Source of the DNA: Actinomycetales bacterium
Lineage (GTDB): Bacteria > Actinomycetota > Actinomycetes > Actinomycetales > Microbacteriaceae
Direction of reading: 5' to 3'
Length of the DNA stretch: 64,000 bases
Assembly: GCA_015655415.1 (NCBI GenBank)
Contig: JAATFB010000050.1
Location: forward strand, 1-64,000
Part shown: piece after piece, positions 1 to 11,910 of the stretch
Layout of the letters: the number at the start of each line of letters is the position of its first letter
How positions within the stretch are numbered: the first letter of the stretch is position 1
The notes under the pieces: generated by a model
Told to the model about the DNA's origin: nothing
Databases searched by the model: none
The model's input: the letters and a program-made list of their open reading frames with translations, nothing else
Program-made: the position numbers and the translations under genes

Positions 1-2
1 AT

Positions 3-443
3 TTCCCGAAAATAACCACCCAACTTAGAAAGGTCTACAAAAATCATGAGTTGGAACTAGTCCACAGAAGCGATTATTCATTGAGGAACTCCTTGAGGTC
101 GTTGAAAGATGTTCCACCTGACCTCCACAAATCAGGTGTGTATAGGGTCCAGTGCAGTTTCTGTGGGAGGAGCTATTATGGGATGACACTTAGAAAAGTC
201 TACGAGAGATATTTGGAACACAAACGTTCAGCGAATTGGAAAACTAAAACAGCAGTAGGGGCTCATATTAGCGACACTCACCAGGTGCACATCAGTAATG
301 TTAAGCTCGTCCAATGTGTTCGCATTGCATGGAAAACTGAATATTATGAGTCAGTTCATATCTACAAGAACAAACATACGAACCTACTAAACGGCGACTA
401 TGGTAACATCAAATCACCACTGTTGAATTTGTTTGCTGTCCCT
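3..443 (+). CDS. GIY-YIG endonuclease end of a Penelope-like retroelement (partial, foreign)
   Basis: The frame is open from position 3 with no start in view, so the 5' part lies outside the window. It reads through a GIY-YIG nuclease core: GVY at 135-143, YYG at 174-182, then an Arg/EHK helix, a TAVGAH segment and the metal-binding Glu in EYYESVHIYK. The preceding segment (PKITTQLRKVYKN...SLKDVPP then KSGVY) is the usual linker between reverse transcriptase and GIY-YIG in eukaryotic Penelope-like elements. Codon use is AT-rich, unlike everything downstream. The stretch ends where lepA begins (443-446). I read it as eukaryotic DNA joined to the bacterial sequence; the family call is fairly secure, the biological origin is inference. 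Confidence 0.7.
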
Positions 444-445
444 AG

Positions 446-2134
<1,689 letters not shown>

Positions 2135-2274
2135 ACGGGCCGGCCGGTCCCGGGCCGGGCGACGCCAGCCGACTCGGCTAGACTGCGTGGGCGAAAAGGG
2201 GGTCGCGGCGCCAGCGGTTCCCGCACGAAGGACGCGAGCTCCGCACCCAGACGAAGGGCCCTCCCACGAACGCC

Positions 2275-3066
2275 ATGCGACGCAGCACCTTCACCGATCA
2301 GCCGGTGACCTACGCCGCCGTGGGGGCGACGCTGGAGCACGACCTGGCGATCCATCCGCCCAAGGGATTCCGACCGCTCGTGCAGTCGATCCGGCTGGGC
2401 AGCGGGGATGATCGTTTCGCGACGTCCTCCCGCGCGCTGATGACCTGGGGCGTCCAGCGCGGCAGCGGCGTGGAGGTGACGCGGCTGGATCCGGGAACGG
2501 GCGAGCACTACGCCGGCGTGCGCTTCGCGGAGGATGGGACGCCGCAGCGGCTCGAACCGCATCGGGGGACGGAGGCGGTGTTCGACGAGGACGGCCATCC
2601 GTACATCTCCAACGGCATGACGGCCGTGCTGCGCGTGCCGTACGGACCGTTCCACGTTAACGCGCCGGTGCGCGTCGTCTACGTGATCGAGGAGCAGCAC
2701 CGGGTCGGGTTCGCCTACGGGACGATGCACGGGCATCCACTGGCGGGCGAAGAGGCGTTCGTGCTGGAACAGCGCCCCGACGGGTCGGTGTGGCTCACCC
2801 TGCGCTCATTCTCGCGGGTGGCGGCCGGGGCCCGCCGGCTTCTGGGCCCGTTCGTGCTGTCGGCACGGAGACGTCTCGCCAGGCGATACCTGCGTGCCCT
2901 GCACCCGGTGACCGGACCCGTCACCGCACCGGCGAACGGAGAACCGGGGAGCGCCCCTGCGGCAGGGGCGAGCACGGAGACGGATCCGCAGGCGATCCCG
3001 TCCGCGCCGCGACCGGCAGAGCTCACCGACGGAAACGGCCGTGCCGAGCGCGCTCCCGATCGCTGA
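2275..3066 (+). CDS. DUF1990 family protein
   Basis: 263-residue protein of the DUF1990 family, whose members in actinobacteria are small soluble proteins of unknown biochemical function. Typical features are the N-terminal YAAVGATLEHDL stretch, the RVVYVIEEQHRVGFAYGTMHGHPLAGEEAF core and a basic segment (LSARRRLARRYLRAL). The last ~50 residues are Ala/Pro/Gly-rich and look disordered. A TAGACT -10-like box at 2179-2184 suggests a transcript with a leader of about 85 nt. The stop overlaps the hemW start by 26 nt, so the two are probably cotranscribed. Confidence 0.8.
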   Translation: MRRSTFTDQPVTYAAVGATLEHDLAIHPPKGFRPLVQSIRLGSGDDRFATSSRALMTWGVQRGSGVEVTRLDPGTGEHYAGVRFAEDGTPQRLEPHRGTEAVFDEDGHPYISNGMTAVLRVPYGPFHVNAPVRVVYVIEEQHRVGFAYGTMHGHPLAGEEAFVLEQRPDGSVWLTLRSFSRVAAGARRLLGPFVLSARRRLARRYLRALHPVTGPVTAPANGEPGSAPAAGASTETDPQAIPSAPRPAELTDGNGRAERAPDR

Positions 3067-4264
3067 CGCCGCGCCGTCCGACGGCCTGCTGCCCTCCTCG
3101 GCAGGCGAAGGCGCCCGCCACCGGGACTTCGGCGTGTACATTCACGTGCCGTTCTGCCGGGTGCGCTGCGGGTACTGCGACTTCAACACGTACACGGCGA
3201 CGGAGCTGCGAGGAGCACGGCAGGCGGACTACGCACAGCAGGCCGCGGCCGAGCTGCGATTCGCCGCAGGTGTGCTCGAACGCTCCGGCGTCGTGTCGCG
3301 TCCGGCCGCGAGCGTGTTCTTCGGGGGCGGGACTCCCACCCTCCTTCCCGCCTCCGATCTCGCGGCGATGCTCGGCGAGGTGCTGCGCACGTTCGGGTCG
3401 ACCGATGGGGCAGAGGTGACGACCGAGGCCAACCCCGACAGCGTGGACGCCAGGTACCTCGACGACCTCGCCGCCGCCGGTTTCACACGCGTCTCCTTCG
3501 GCATGCAGTCGGCCGTGCCGCACGTGCTGCGCACGCTGGAGCGCACGCACGACCCGGATCGCGTGCCCTTGGTCGTCGACCAGGCCAAGCGGGCCGGCCT
3601 GCAGGTCAGCCTCGACCTCATCTACGGGACGCCGGGTGAGTCGCTGGAGGACTGGGCGGCATCCGTCGACGCCGCGCTGGCGTGCGAGCCGCACCACCTC
3701 TCGGCCTACTCGCTCATCGTCGAGGACGGCACGAAGCTCGCCAGGCAGATCCGCCGGGGAGAGGTTCCGGAGCCCGATGAGGATCTGCAGGCAGACATGT
3801 ACGAGCTGGCGGACGACCGACTGGCAGCCGCCGGGCTCGAATGGTACGAGGTGAGCAATTGGGCCGTCGACGCCGCCCACCGGTCCCGGCACAACCTCGG
3901 CTACTGGCTCGGCCACGACTGGTGGGGCGTCGGGCCCGGCGCGCACAGCCACGTGGGCGGCGTGCGCTGGTGGAACGTGAAGCACCCTGCGGCCTACGCG
4001 CGCCGGATGCTCGAGGGCGTCTCGCCGGCCGCAGGCAGAGAGACCCTGGACGCCTCCGCCCGCGAGCTCGAGCATGTGCTGCTGCGGGTGCGCACCGCGG
4101 AGGGGCTGCCCGTCTCCTCGCTGCAGGGAACCGGGCGGGCGGCGGTGGCGGGCCTCATCGCCGACGGACTCGTGGATGCGCGGGCCGCCCTGCGTGGGTC
4201 CGTGCGGCTCACCCGCCCAGGGCGGCTCATGGCCGACGCCGTGGTGCGGCGACTGACGCGGTAG
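3041..4264 (+). CDS. hemW: Radical SAM heme chaperone HemW
   Basis: Radical SAM protein of the HemN/HemW family (407 residues). The cluster motif CxxxCxxC is seen as FCRVRCGYCDF near residue 43-50, followed by GGGTPTLL, the NPDS strand and SFGMQS. HemW inserts heme into target proteins; older annotation as oxygen-independent coproporphyrinogen oxidase is common, but the linear CxxxCxxC without the extra HemN Cys favours HemW. The GTG start at 3041 lies inside the DUF1990 gene; the ~25 residues before GVYIHVPFC are poorly conserved, so the start is uncertain. Confidence 0.9.
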   Translation: MPSALPIADAAPSDGLLPSSAGEGARHRDFGVYIHVPFCRVRCGYCDFNTYTATELRGARQADYAQQAAAELRFAAGVLERSGVVSRPAASVFFGGGTPTLLPASDLAAMLGEVLRTFGSTDGAEVTTEANPDSVDARYLDDLAAAGFTRVSFGMQSAVPHVLRTLERTHDPDRVPLVVDQAKRAGLQVSLDLIYGTPGESLEDWAASVDAALACEPHHLSAYSLIVEDGTKLARQIRRGEVPEPDEDLQADMYELADDRLAAAGLEWYEVSNWAVDAAHRSRHNLGYWLGHDWWGVGPGAHSHVGGVRWWNVKHPAAYARRMLEGVSPAAGRETLDASARELEHVLLRVRTAEGLPVSSLQGTGRAAVAGLIADGLVDARAALRGSVRLTRPGRLMADAVVRRLTR

Positions 4265-4268
4265 TGCG

Positions 4269-4646
4269 CTACCGCACGAACCGGAGCGCGATCGGGTAGG
4301 CGTAGGCCGCTCCCTGGTGCGCGCGCACCGCCGCGATGATGCTGAACACGAGTGTGACCAGGCCGACGGCGGCGATGATGACGATGCCGATCAGGATGAA
4401 GGTGGTGATCCAGCCGACGATGTGCGCGATGAGCATGGTGAGCTGGAAGTTGAGCGCCGCCGTGGTGTGCTGGCGGATGAACGGTCCGCGATCCTTGAGC
4501 ACGAGGTAGCCGATCAGGGCCGGGACGAAGCTGAAGAAGATGCCGCCGATGTGCACCAGCGTTGCCCACAGCCTCTCGTCCGACGGGTTGAGCGGCTGGT
4601 TCTGGCGATACGGGTTCCGCGGCGGTGGGGGCGGGGCGTAGCTCAT
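4269..4646 (-). CDS. DUF4870 domain membrane protein
   Basis: 125-residue protein with a short Pro-rich N-terminus (APPPPPRNPYRQ) and a DUF4870 domain: WATLVHIGGIFFSFVPALIGYLVL, then KDRGPFIRQHTTAALNFQ, then two hydrophobic helices and the terminal YPIALRFVR. Members are small integral membrane proteins of unknown function, related to Tic20-like domains. The gene is convergent with hemW and shares its architecture with its 171-residue neighbour, so the two look like an old duplication. Confidence 0.85.
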   Translation of the reverse strand: MSYAPPPPPRNPYRQNQPLNPSDERLWATLVHIGGIFFSFVPALIGYLVLKDRGPFIRQHTTAALNFQLTMLIAHIVGWITTFILIGIVIIAAVGLVTLVFSIIAAVRAHQGAAYAYPIALRFVR

Positions 4647-4789
4647 GGTCGCGCCTCAGCTCGCTGTCGATGCGACCGCGGCCGCCCGGTTCGGAACGGC
4701 GGCGGCGACGCGGCCCGGTGCCGCGGGTCCTGCCTCGTGCACCGGAGCCTTCCCCGTCCGCGCGTTGCGGCGGCATGCCCCGGTCGTCG

Positions 4790-5305
4790 TCATCTGATGA
4801 ACCGGAAGTTGAACGGATAGCGGTAGCTTCCGCCGGCATTGACCCGCACGCCGCCCACGATCGAGAAGACGATGTTCAGGATCCACCATGCGAGCGGGAG
4901 CAGCCAGCCGAGGAAGGCGAGCGGCCAGAGGACCAGGCCGATGATGTCGAAGACGATCACGAGTGCGACGTAGACGATCGTGAACGTGATCTGCCAGTTC
5001 AGCGCCTCCTTCGCCTCGACGTTGGTGCGGGGACCGCGATCCTTCAGCACGAGCCAGATGATCAGCGAGGGCAGGAAGCCGATGATCCCGCCGACGTGCG
5101 CCCACGTCGCCGCGGTCTTGTCCGACTCGGGCGAAAGCGGCGGCAGAGGAGGCGCCGCGTACGGCTGCTGCCCGTACTGCGGGGGCTGCTGCCCGTACTG
5201 GGGCGGCTGCTGCGGATACTGGGACGGCCCGCCCGGCTGCTGACCGGCGCCCGCCGGCTGCTGGTGTGGATCGGAGGGTTGCTGCGGTGCATTGGGATCG
5301 CTCAT
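4790..5305 (-). CDS. DUF4870 domain membrane protein with Gln/Pro-rich tail
   Basis: 171 residues. The first ~65 are a Pro/Gln/Tyr low-complexity tail containing near-tandem PPQYGQQ units; then comes the DUF4870 domain (WAHVGGIIGFLPSLIIWLVL, KDRGPRTNVEAKEALNWQ, two further hydrophobic segments, terminal YPFNFRFIR). The family is membrane-embedded and functionally uncharacterised. It is the paralogue of the gene ending at 4269; the 143 nt between them hold nothing I recognise. Transcription runs away from hrcA. Confidence 0.85.
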   Translation of the reverse strand: MSDPNAPQQPSDPHQQPAGAGQQPGGPSQYPQQPPQYGQQPPQYGQQPYAAPPLPPLSPESDKTAATWAHVGGIIGFLPSLIIWLVLKDRGPRTNVEAKEALNWQITFTIVYVALVIVFDIIGLVLWPLAFLGWLLPLAWWILNIVFSIVGGVRVNAGGSYRYPFNFRFIR

Positions 5306-5506
5306 GACCCTGTGCCTTTCACATGGATGGCCGGATGACTGCCTCGCCCCGCGCGACAGCGTGCGCGGCCCACGTCACCGGGCGCGCTAGCGCTAAGGTA
5401 CTGCCCGCCCTGGTGGTCTGCAATGACGCGAGGGAGGTCACATCGGCGGTGGCTCCTGCCGACGTGCCGGCGACGTGGACCCGGGGACGGGCGTGGCGGG
5501 ATAGAA

Positions 5507-5533
5507 TTGGCACTCAGACCGGGCGAGTGCCAG
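5507..5533 (+). promoter_or_regulatory. CIRCE operator of hrcA-dnaJ
   Basis: TTGGCACTC, 9-nt spacer, GAGTGCCAG: a 9-9-9 inverted repeat that differs from the CIRCE consensus (TTAGCACTC/GAGTGCTAA) at symmetric outer positions. A TAGAAT -10 box at 5502-5507 abuts it, placing the likely transcription start inside the operator. HrcA binds CIRCE in this family, so hrcA would repress itself and dnaJ until heat stress. Confidence 0.9.
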
Positions 5534-5581
5534 GCCAGTCGATTGCTCGATGGGATGGATGTGCGGAAGGGGGAGGTCGCC

Positions 5582-6613
5582 ATGGTGACGGATCGCAGCC
5601 TCGAGGTCCTTCGCGTCATCGTGCAGGACTACGTCGCGTCGCGGGAGCCCGTCGGGTCGAAGAGCATCGTCGAACGGCACGGGTTCGGGGTCTCGGCGGC
5701 GACCATCCGCAACGACATGGCGGCGCTGGAGGAGGAGGAGCTCATCGCAGCTCCGCACACGTCCTCCGGCCGAGTTCCCACCGACAAGGGGTACCGGCTG
5801 TTCGTCGACCGGATGTCCGAGCTGCGCCCGCTCTCGCCCGCGCAGCGTCAGGCCATCGAGGTGTTCCTGGGCCAGTCGGTGGATGTCGACGACGTGCTCA
5901 CGCGAACGGTGCGCCTGCTGGCACAGCTGACCCATCAGGTCGCGCTCGTGCAGTATCCGTCGGTGTCCCGAGCAAGAGTGCGGCACGTCGAGTTCGTGCC
6001 GCTCGCACCCCGTCGGGTGCTGTGCGTGCTGATCGCCGACTCGGGGGTGGTGGAGCAGGGCGTGGCCGAGCCGGACGCCGACCTCGGCGAGGACGCCCTG
6101 GCGGAGCTGAGAGCGCGGGTGAACGCGGAGGCGGCCGGGATGAGGCTCGGCGACGCGGTGTCCGTGCTCCGCAGGCTGCCCTCGGAGCTTCCGGATCGCT
6201 GGGATCAGCAGGCGCGCGAGGTCGCCATCGCTCTGTGCGCCGTCATCATCGAGCAGATCGAGTCCACCAGGCAGGAGCGGCTGATCATGGCGGGTGCGGC
6301 GAATCTCGTGCGCACGGAGCACGACTTCTCCGGCAGCGTCACACCCGTGCTGGAGGCGATCGAGGAACAGGTGGAGCTGCTCAAGCTGTTCAACGAGATG
6401 GCCCAGGAGCAGCACGGCGTGGCCGTGCGGATCGGACGCGAGAACGCCGCCGCGCCGTTCTCCGAGGCGTCGGTGGTGGCCAGCGGCTACACCGGTGCGG
6501 GGACCGACGTCGCCCGGCTGGGCGTTCTCGGCCCCACTCGCATGGACTACTCCAACAACATGGCCGCCGTGCGCGCGGTGGCACGCTATCTTTCCCGGCT
6601 GCTCGGCGAGTGA
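5582..6613 (+). CDS. hrcA: Heat-inducible transcription repressor HrcA
   Basis: 343-residue repressor of class I heat-shock genes. The N-terminal winged helix (LEVLRVIVQDYVASREPVGSKSI then SAATIRNDMAALEEEELI) is followed by SSGRVPTDKGYRLFVD and the HrcA C-terminal domain ending VLGPTRMDYSNNMAAVRAVARYL. I chose the ATG at 5582 because GGGGGAGG lies 6 nt upstream; a longer open frame from 5423 would run through the CIRCE operator and is not coding. It lies 59 nt upstream of dnaJ. Confidence 0.95.
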   Translation: MVTDRSLEVLRVIVQDYVASREPVGSKSIVERHGFGVSAATIRNDMAALEEEELIAAPHTSSGRVPTDKGYRLFVDRMSELRPLSPAQRQAIEVFLGQSVDVDDVLTRTVRLLAQLTHQVALVQYPSVSRARVRHVEFVPLAPRRVLCVLIADSGVVEQGVAEPDADLGEDALAELRARVNAEAAGMRLGDAVSVLRRLPSELPDRWDQQAREVAIALCAVIIEQIESTRQERLIMAGAANLVRTEHDFSGSVTPVLEAIEEQVELLKLFNEMAQEQHGVAVRIGRENAAAPFSEASVVASGYTGAGTDVARLGVLGPTRMDYSNNMAAVRAVARYLSRLLGE

Positions 6614-6672
6614 CCGACGGTACGGCGCGAGACGCGTTCAGCACACGATTCAGTTAAGGAAACCTCTCTTCC

Positions 6673-7770
6673 GTGGCCGACCACTATGAAGTCCTCGGCG
6701 TCTCCCGCGACGCCAGCCCCGACGAGATCAAGAGGGCGTACCGCCGACTCGCTCGCGAGCTCCACCCCGACGTGAATCCGAGCGAGGAGGCGGCGGAGCG
6801 GTTCAAGCTCGTCACGCACGCCTACGACGTGCTCAGCGACCCCCAGCAGCGCCAGGAGTACGACCGGGGCCCGCAGGCCGGGTTCGATGGCGCCGGGTTC
6901 GGGTTCGGGGACATCTTCGAGACCTTCTTCGGCGGCACGGCCGGTGGCACGCAGCGGGGTCCGAGGTCGCGGCGGGAGCGCGGCCAGGACGCCCTGTTGC
7001 GTGTCGAGGTCGATCTGGACGAGGTTATCTTCGGCGCCCACCGCGACCTGGAGGTGGACACCGCGGTCGTGTGCGAGACATGCGGCGGCTCGTGCTGTCA
7101 GCCGGGCACGGCGCCGGTGACCTGCGACATCTGCCACGGCACCGGAAGCATCCAGCGCACCGTGCGGTCGCTGCTCGGCAACATGGTGACGTCGTCCCCG
7201 TGCGGCACCTGCCGCGGCTACGGCACGGTGATCGCCACGCCGTGCGTCACCTGCCAGGGACAGGGACGGGTGCGCGCGCGCCGCACGGTGCCGGTCGACA
7301 TCCCCGCCGGCGTCGACACCGGGCTGCGCCTGCAGATGCCCGGCAGCGGCGAGGCGGGTCCCGCGGGCGGTCCGAACGGCGACCTGTACCTGGAGATCAA
7401 GGTGCGGCACCACGACGTCTTCAGCAGGGACGGCGACGACCTGCTGTGCACCCTCACCGTGTCGATGCCGGACGCCGTGCTGGGCACGCACGCGAAGGTG
7501 AAGGCGCTGGACGGCGACATCGACCTGGAGGTCAAGCCCGGCGTGCAGAGCGCCGACGTCATCACCGTCAAGGGCCGCGGCATCACCCACCTCCGCGGTA
7601 CCGGTCGCGGCGACCTGCGCATCGGCGTGCAGGTCGTCACGCCGACCAAGCTCGATCGCAAGGAGCGCGAGCTCATCGAGCAGTTCGCGAGACATCACCG
7701 GTCGGAGCCCCCCTCGCTCACGCGCTTCCAGCAGGGTCTGTTCGCCAAGCTGCGCGACCGTTTCCTCTAG
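6673..7770 (+). CDS. dnaJ: Chaperone DnaJ (hrcA-linked, DnaJ2 type)
   Basis: DnaK co-chaperone, 365 residues, GTG start. J domain at residues 1-66 with HPD at 31-33; short Gly/Phe stretch ([14 protein letters not shown]); zinc-finger domain from residue 134 with four Cys pairs (CETC, CDIC, CGTC, CVTC); C-terminal substrate-binding domains. The first zinc repeat reads CETCGGSCC in place of CxxCxGxG, as is usual for the actinobacterial DnaJ2 paralogue. The location behind hrcA and CIRCE implies heat-shock control separate from a dnaK-grpE-dnaJ1 operon, which is not in this window. Confidence 0.95.
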   Translation: MADHYEVLGVSRDASPDEIKRAYRRLARELHPDVNPSEEAAERFKLVTHAYDVLSDPQQRQEYDRGPQAGFDGAGFGFGDIFETFFGGTAGGTQRGPRSRRERGQDALLRVEVDLDEVIFGAHRDLEVDTAVVCETCGGSCCQPGTAPVTCDICHGTGSIQRTVRSLLGNMVTSSPCGTCRGYGTVIATPCVTCQGQGRVRARRTVPVDIPAGVDTGLRLQMPGSGEAGPAGGPNGDLYLEIKVRHHDVFSRDGDDLLCTLTVSMPDAVLGTHAKVKALDGDIDLEVKPGVQSADVITVKGRGITHLRGTGRGDLRIGVQVVTPTKLDRKERELIEQFARHHRSEPPSLTRFQQGLFAKLRDRFL

Positions 7771-7779
7771 AGGCCGTCG

Positions 7780-8517
7780 ATGGCGCATCTGTACCTGCGC
7801 GAGGACCTCGTCAGCGCGGAGCCGGGCGACGAGGTGGCGCTGGAGGGTCCCGAGGCGAGGCATGCCGTGGCGGTCTCCCGCGCCCGGTCCGGAGAGCGGA
7901 TCGCGGTCTCCAACGGACGCGGGCTGATGCTGGAGGGCGTGATCGCCGCCGCCACGCCGTCCCGGCTCGTGCTGCGCGTGGACTCCGCGTCCATCGCGCA
8001 GCGTCCGGCGCCGCGCATCGTGCTCGTGCAGGCGCTGGCGAAGGGCGGTCGCGACGAGCTGGCCGTGCAGGCCGCGGTGGAGCTCGGTGCGGACGAGGTG
8101 GTGCCGTGGCAGGCATCTCGATGCGTGTCCCGGTGGGCGGGGGAGAAGGCGGCCAAGGGCGTGCAACGGTGGTCCGCGATCGTGCACGAGGCCGCCAAGC
8201 AGTCGATGCGGGCGTGGCTGCCGACCGTGGGCGATCCCGTCACCACGGCGCAGCTGGCCGCTCGTGCCCCGGATGCCAGGATGATCGTGCTCGAGCCGCT
8301 CGCGGACGCGCCGCTCACCGGCATCCGAATCGAACCGACCGATCCCCGTGAGGTGGTCGTGGTGGTGGGCCCTGAGGGCGGGATCGCGCCGGAGGAGTCG
8401 AGGCGCCTGCGTGAGGCGGGAGCCCGACCCGCACGGCTGGGCGACGCCGTGCTGCGCACCTCGAGCGCCGGACCTGCGGCGATCGCCGTGCTGAACGCGG
8501 CGCTGGGCCGCTGGTGA
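7780..8517 (+). CDS. rsmE: 16S rRNA m3U1498 methyltransferase RsmE
   Basis: SPOUT-class methyltransferase, 245 residues, that methylates U1498 (E. coli numbering) of 16S rRNA in the 30S subunit. An N-terminal PUA-like part (LEGPEARHAVAVSRARSGERIAVSNG) precedes the SPOUT knot with VVVVGPEGGIAPEE and LGDAVLRTSSAGPAAIAVLNA. It starts 9 nt after dnaJ, a gene pairing conserved in actinobacteria, and is probably cotranscribed with it. Confidence 0.93.
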   Translation: MAHLYLREDLVSAEPGDEVALEGPEARHAVAVSRARSGERIAVSNGRGLMLEGVIAAATPSRLVLRVDSASIAQRPAPRIVLVQALAKGGRDELAVQAAVELGADEVVPWQASRCVSRWAGEKAAKGVQRWSAIVHEAAKQSMRAWLPTVGDPVTTAQLAARAPDARMIVLEPLADAPLTGIRIEPTDPREVVVVVGPEGGIAPEESRRLREAGARPARLGDAVLRTSSAGPAAIAVLNAALGRW

Positions 8518-8587
8518 CGTCACGCCGACGGCGAAACCGGCCGACTCGCCCCGCTGAGACCCGCCCCGTCTTCGTAGAATGGTCGTC

Positions 8588-8924
8588 ATGACCCAGTCCA
8601 GCATCTTCACACGGATCATCGAGCGGGAGATTCCCGCCGACGTCGTGTACGAGGACGACCGGGTGATCGCGTTCAACGACATCGCGCCCCAGGCACCCGT
8701 CCACGTGGTGGTCGTCCCCAAGACCGCCGACTACGCGAACGTCGTCGAGCTGGCCGCCGCCGATCCCGGGCTGCTGGCGCACGTGGTCGGGGTGGCGAAA
8801 CGGGTGGCCGACGAGCGCGCGAACGGCGAGTTCCGCCTCGTCTTCAACACCGGCGAATCCGCCGGACAGACCGTCTTCCACGCGCACGCCCACGTGCTCG
8901 CCGGGGGACTCGCGGAAGGAACAC

Positions 8925-8938
<14 letters not shown>
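8588..8938 (+). CDS. HIT family nucleotide-binding protein
   Basis: 116-residue histidine-triad protein of the HinT group (nucleoside phosphoramidase/AMP-lysine hydrolase type). It shows SIFTRIIEREIPADVVYEDD, IAPQAPVHVVVVPK and the active-site triad HAHAHV near the C-terminus. A TAGAAT -10 box at 8575-8580 sits 7 nt before ATG 8588, so this is a leaderless start; I prefer it to the in-frame ATG at 8579, which would lie inside the promoter. The 3' end overlaps phoH by 14 nt. Confidence 0.92.
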
Positions 8939-10013
<1,075 letters not shown>

Positions 10014-10084
10014 CGCCTCGCCGTGCGTGATCGTCCGCACGGCCGACGGGCACCGGCACCGATGGAGAGCACCGAGGGGACACC

Positions 10085-10546
10085 GTGAGCATCGAAGTCA
10101 ACAACGAGTCGGCCGTCGAGGTCGACGAGGCGGCGCTGCAGCGGCTCGCCTCCTACGCTCTGGACTCCATGCACGTGTCCACGGAGGCGGAGCTGGCGAT
10201 CCTGCTCGTCGACGAGGCCGCGATGGAACAGCTGCACGTGCAATGGATGGACGAGCCCGGACCGACCGACGTTCTGAGCTTTCCCATGGACGAGCTGCGT
10301 CCCGGCACCGAGGACGACCCGACTCCGGCCGGGCTTCTCGGCGACGTGGTGCTCTGCCCGCAGGTCGCGGCGGCGCAGGCCGAGGCGGCGGGGCACCCGC
10401 TGATGGACGAGCTGAAGCTGCTCACCGCGCACGGCATCCTGCACCTGCTCGGGTTCGACCATGCCGAGCCTGCGGAGGAGCGCGAGATGTTCGGCATCCA
10501 GCGCGACATCCTGCTCGGGTTCGCCGTGGCAGAACGTCGACGATAG
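10085..10546 (+). CDS. ybeY: Endoribonuclease YbeY (rRNA maturation)
   Basis: 153-residue zinc-dependent single-strand endoribonuclease required for 16S rRNA 3'-end maturation and ribosome quality control. The zinc site HGILHLLGFDH (H-x3-H-x5-H) is intact at residues ~119-129. The GTG start at 10085 follows a GAGGGGACACC Shine-Dalgarno region. It sits between phoH and the CBS-domain transporter, the standard order in this phylum. Confidence 0.95.
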   Translation: MSIEVNNESAVEVDEAALQRLASYALDSMHVSTEAELAILLVDEAAMEQLHVQWMDEPGPTDVLSFPMDELRPGTEDDPTPAGLLGDVVLCPQVAAAQAEAAGHPLMDELKLLTAHGILHLLGFDHAEPAEEREMFGIQRDILLGFAVAERRR

Positions 10547-10557
10547 GCGTCACCGAG

Positions 10558-11910
10558 GTGGTCGCGCTGTTCCTCGTCATCGCCGTTGCGCTGGTCGCGT
10601 TCGGCGGACTGATGGCGGCCGTCGATGCGGCGATCTCGGTGCAGTCCCGGGGCGACATCGCCGAGCTGGCGCAGACCTCGCGATTCCGGCGCTCGCTCGA
10701 CGCCGTCGCGGACGATCCGGGCGCCCATCTGAACGCCGTCGGGTTCGCCCGCATCACGGCGGAGACCACCGCGGCGGTCCTGGTGACGCTGGCATTCGCC
10801 ATCATCCTCCCGCAGTGGTGGCTCGCCCTGATCGCCTCCGCGGTGATCATGACCGGGGCGTCGTTCGTGCTGGTCGGCACGAGTCCGCGCAGCGTGGGGC
10901 GCGCGCACGCGAAGGGCCTGCTGCGGGCGGCGGCGCCGTTGGTGCACGGCATCCGCGTCCTCCTCGGGCCGATCGCCCGCGGCCTCGTCGTCCTCGGCAA
11001 CCGTGTGACGCCATCGCGGGCGCGATCGGCGGCAGTGGCCAACGAGGAACAGCTGCTGAGCATCGTGGACGAGGCGACCGAGCTCGACGTGCTGGAGGAG
11101 GAGGACCGGGAGCTCATCCACTCGATCTTCGAGTTCAACGAGACCCTCGTACGGGAGGTGATGATCCCGCGAACCGACATGGTGACCGTGGATGCCGACG
11201 CCACCGTCTCGGCTGCGATGAGCCTGTTCCTGGCCAAGGGCGTCTCGCGGATGCCGGTCGTGGGTGAGGAGGTCGACGACGTGAGGGGCGTGCTCTACCT
11301 GCGCGACGTGGCCCAGCAGGCGTTCGAACGTCCGCTCGATGTGGATGTCACGACCATCGGGCGTCTGGCCCGGCCCGCCCTGTTCGTTCCGGAGTCGAAG
11401 AAGGTCGACGCCCTGCTGCGGCAGATGCAGCTGGAGTCCAACCACCTGGCGATGGTCGTCGACGAGTACGGCGGAATCGCGGGCCTGGTGACGCTGGAGG
11501 ATCTGATCGAGGAGCTCGTCGGAGACATCTCCGACGAGTACGACCACGACGCGCCGCTCGTTGAGCCGCTGGGAGGCGACCGGTACCGGGTCAGCGCACG
11601 GCTGCCGGTGGACGAGCTGGGCGAGCTGTTCGGCATCGAGCTGGACGACGACGACGTCGACTCGGTCGGCGGACTGCTCGCCAAGGCGCTCGGACGGCTC
11701 CCCGTCGAGGGATCCGTGGCCACCATCGGCGGGCTGCGTCTGACGGCGGACCGATCGGAGGGGCGCACACGGCGCATCAGCACGGTGCTGGCCGAGCGGG
11801 ATGCCGCGCTGTTCGGCCTCGAGGAGGCATCCGGCGCCAGGGACCGCGGGGGCGCGGCGACGGGGTCGACTCCGGTGCAGACCGGGCAGGCGAGAGGACG
11901 GGACAGATGA
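10558..11910 (+). CDS. CNNM/CorC-type transporter with CBS pair (hemolysin family)
   Basis: 450 residues. An N-terminal DUF21/CNNM membrane domain with ~3-4 helices (VALFLVIAVALVAFGGLMAAVDAAI... AVLVTLAFAIILPQWWLALIASAVIM) is followed by VREVMIPRTDMVTVD, a two-CBS region and the CorC_HlyC C-terminal domain. The family is tied to Mg2+ or Co2+ export/homeostasis; the older name hemolysin is misleading. No ATG is near; GTG at 10558, 12 nt after the ybeY stop, is the first plausible start. The stop overlaps era as ATGA. Confidence 0.88.
   Translation: MVALFLVIAVALVAFGGLMAAVDAAISVQSRGDIAELAQTSRFRRSLDAVADDPGAHLNAVGFARITAETTAAVLVTLAFAIILPQWWLALIASAVIMTGASFVLVGTSPRSVGRAHAKGLLRAAAPLVHGIRVLLGPIARGLVVLGNRVTPSRARSAAVANEEQLLSIVDEATELDVLEEEDRELIHSIFEFNETLVREVMIPRTDMVTVDADATVSAAMSLFLAKGVSRMPVVGEEVDDVRGVLYLRDVAQQAFERPLDVDVTTIGRLARPALFVPESKKVDALLRQMQLESNHLAMVVDEYGGIAGLVTLEDLIEELVGDISDEYDHDAPLVEPLGGDRYRVSARLPVDELGELFGIELDDDDVDSVGGLLAKALGRLPVEGSVATIGGLRLTADRSEGRTRRISTVLAERDAALFGLEEASGARDRGGAATGSTPVQTGQARGRDR

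Noticed and set aside
5423-5581. Longer N-terminus for HrcA
   Set aside because: Would translate through the -10 box and CIRCE operator; ATG 5582 has a strong ribosome site and starts the conserved domain.
6586-8721. 711-codon open frame on the minus strand
   Set aside because: Lies antisense to dnaJ, rsmE and HIT, which have full domain motifs; composition is Arg/His/Pro-rich, typical of a high-GC shadow frame.
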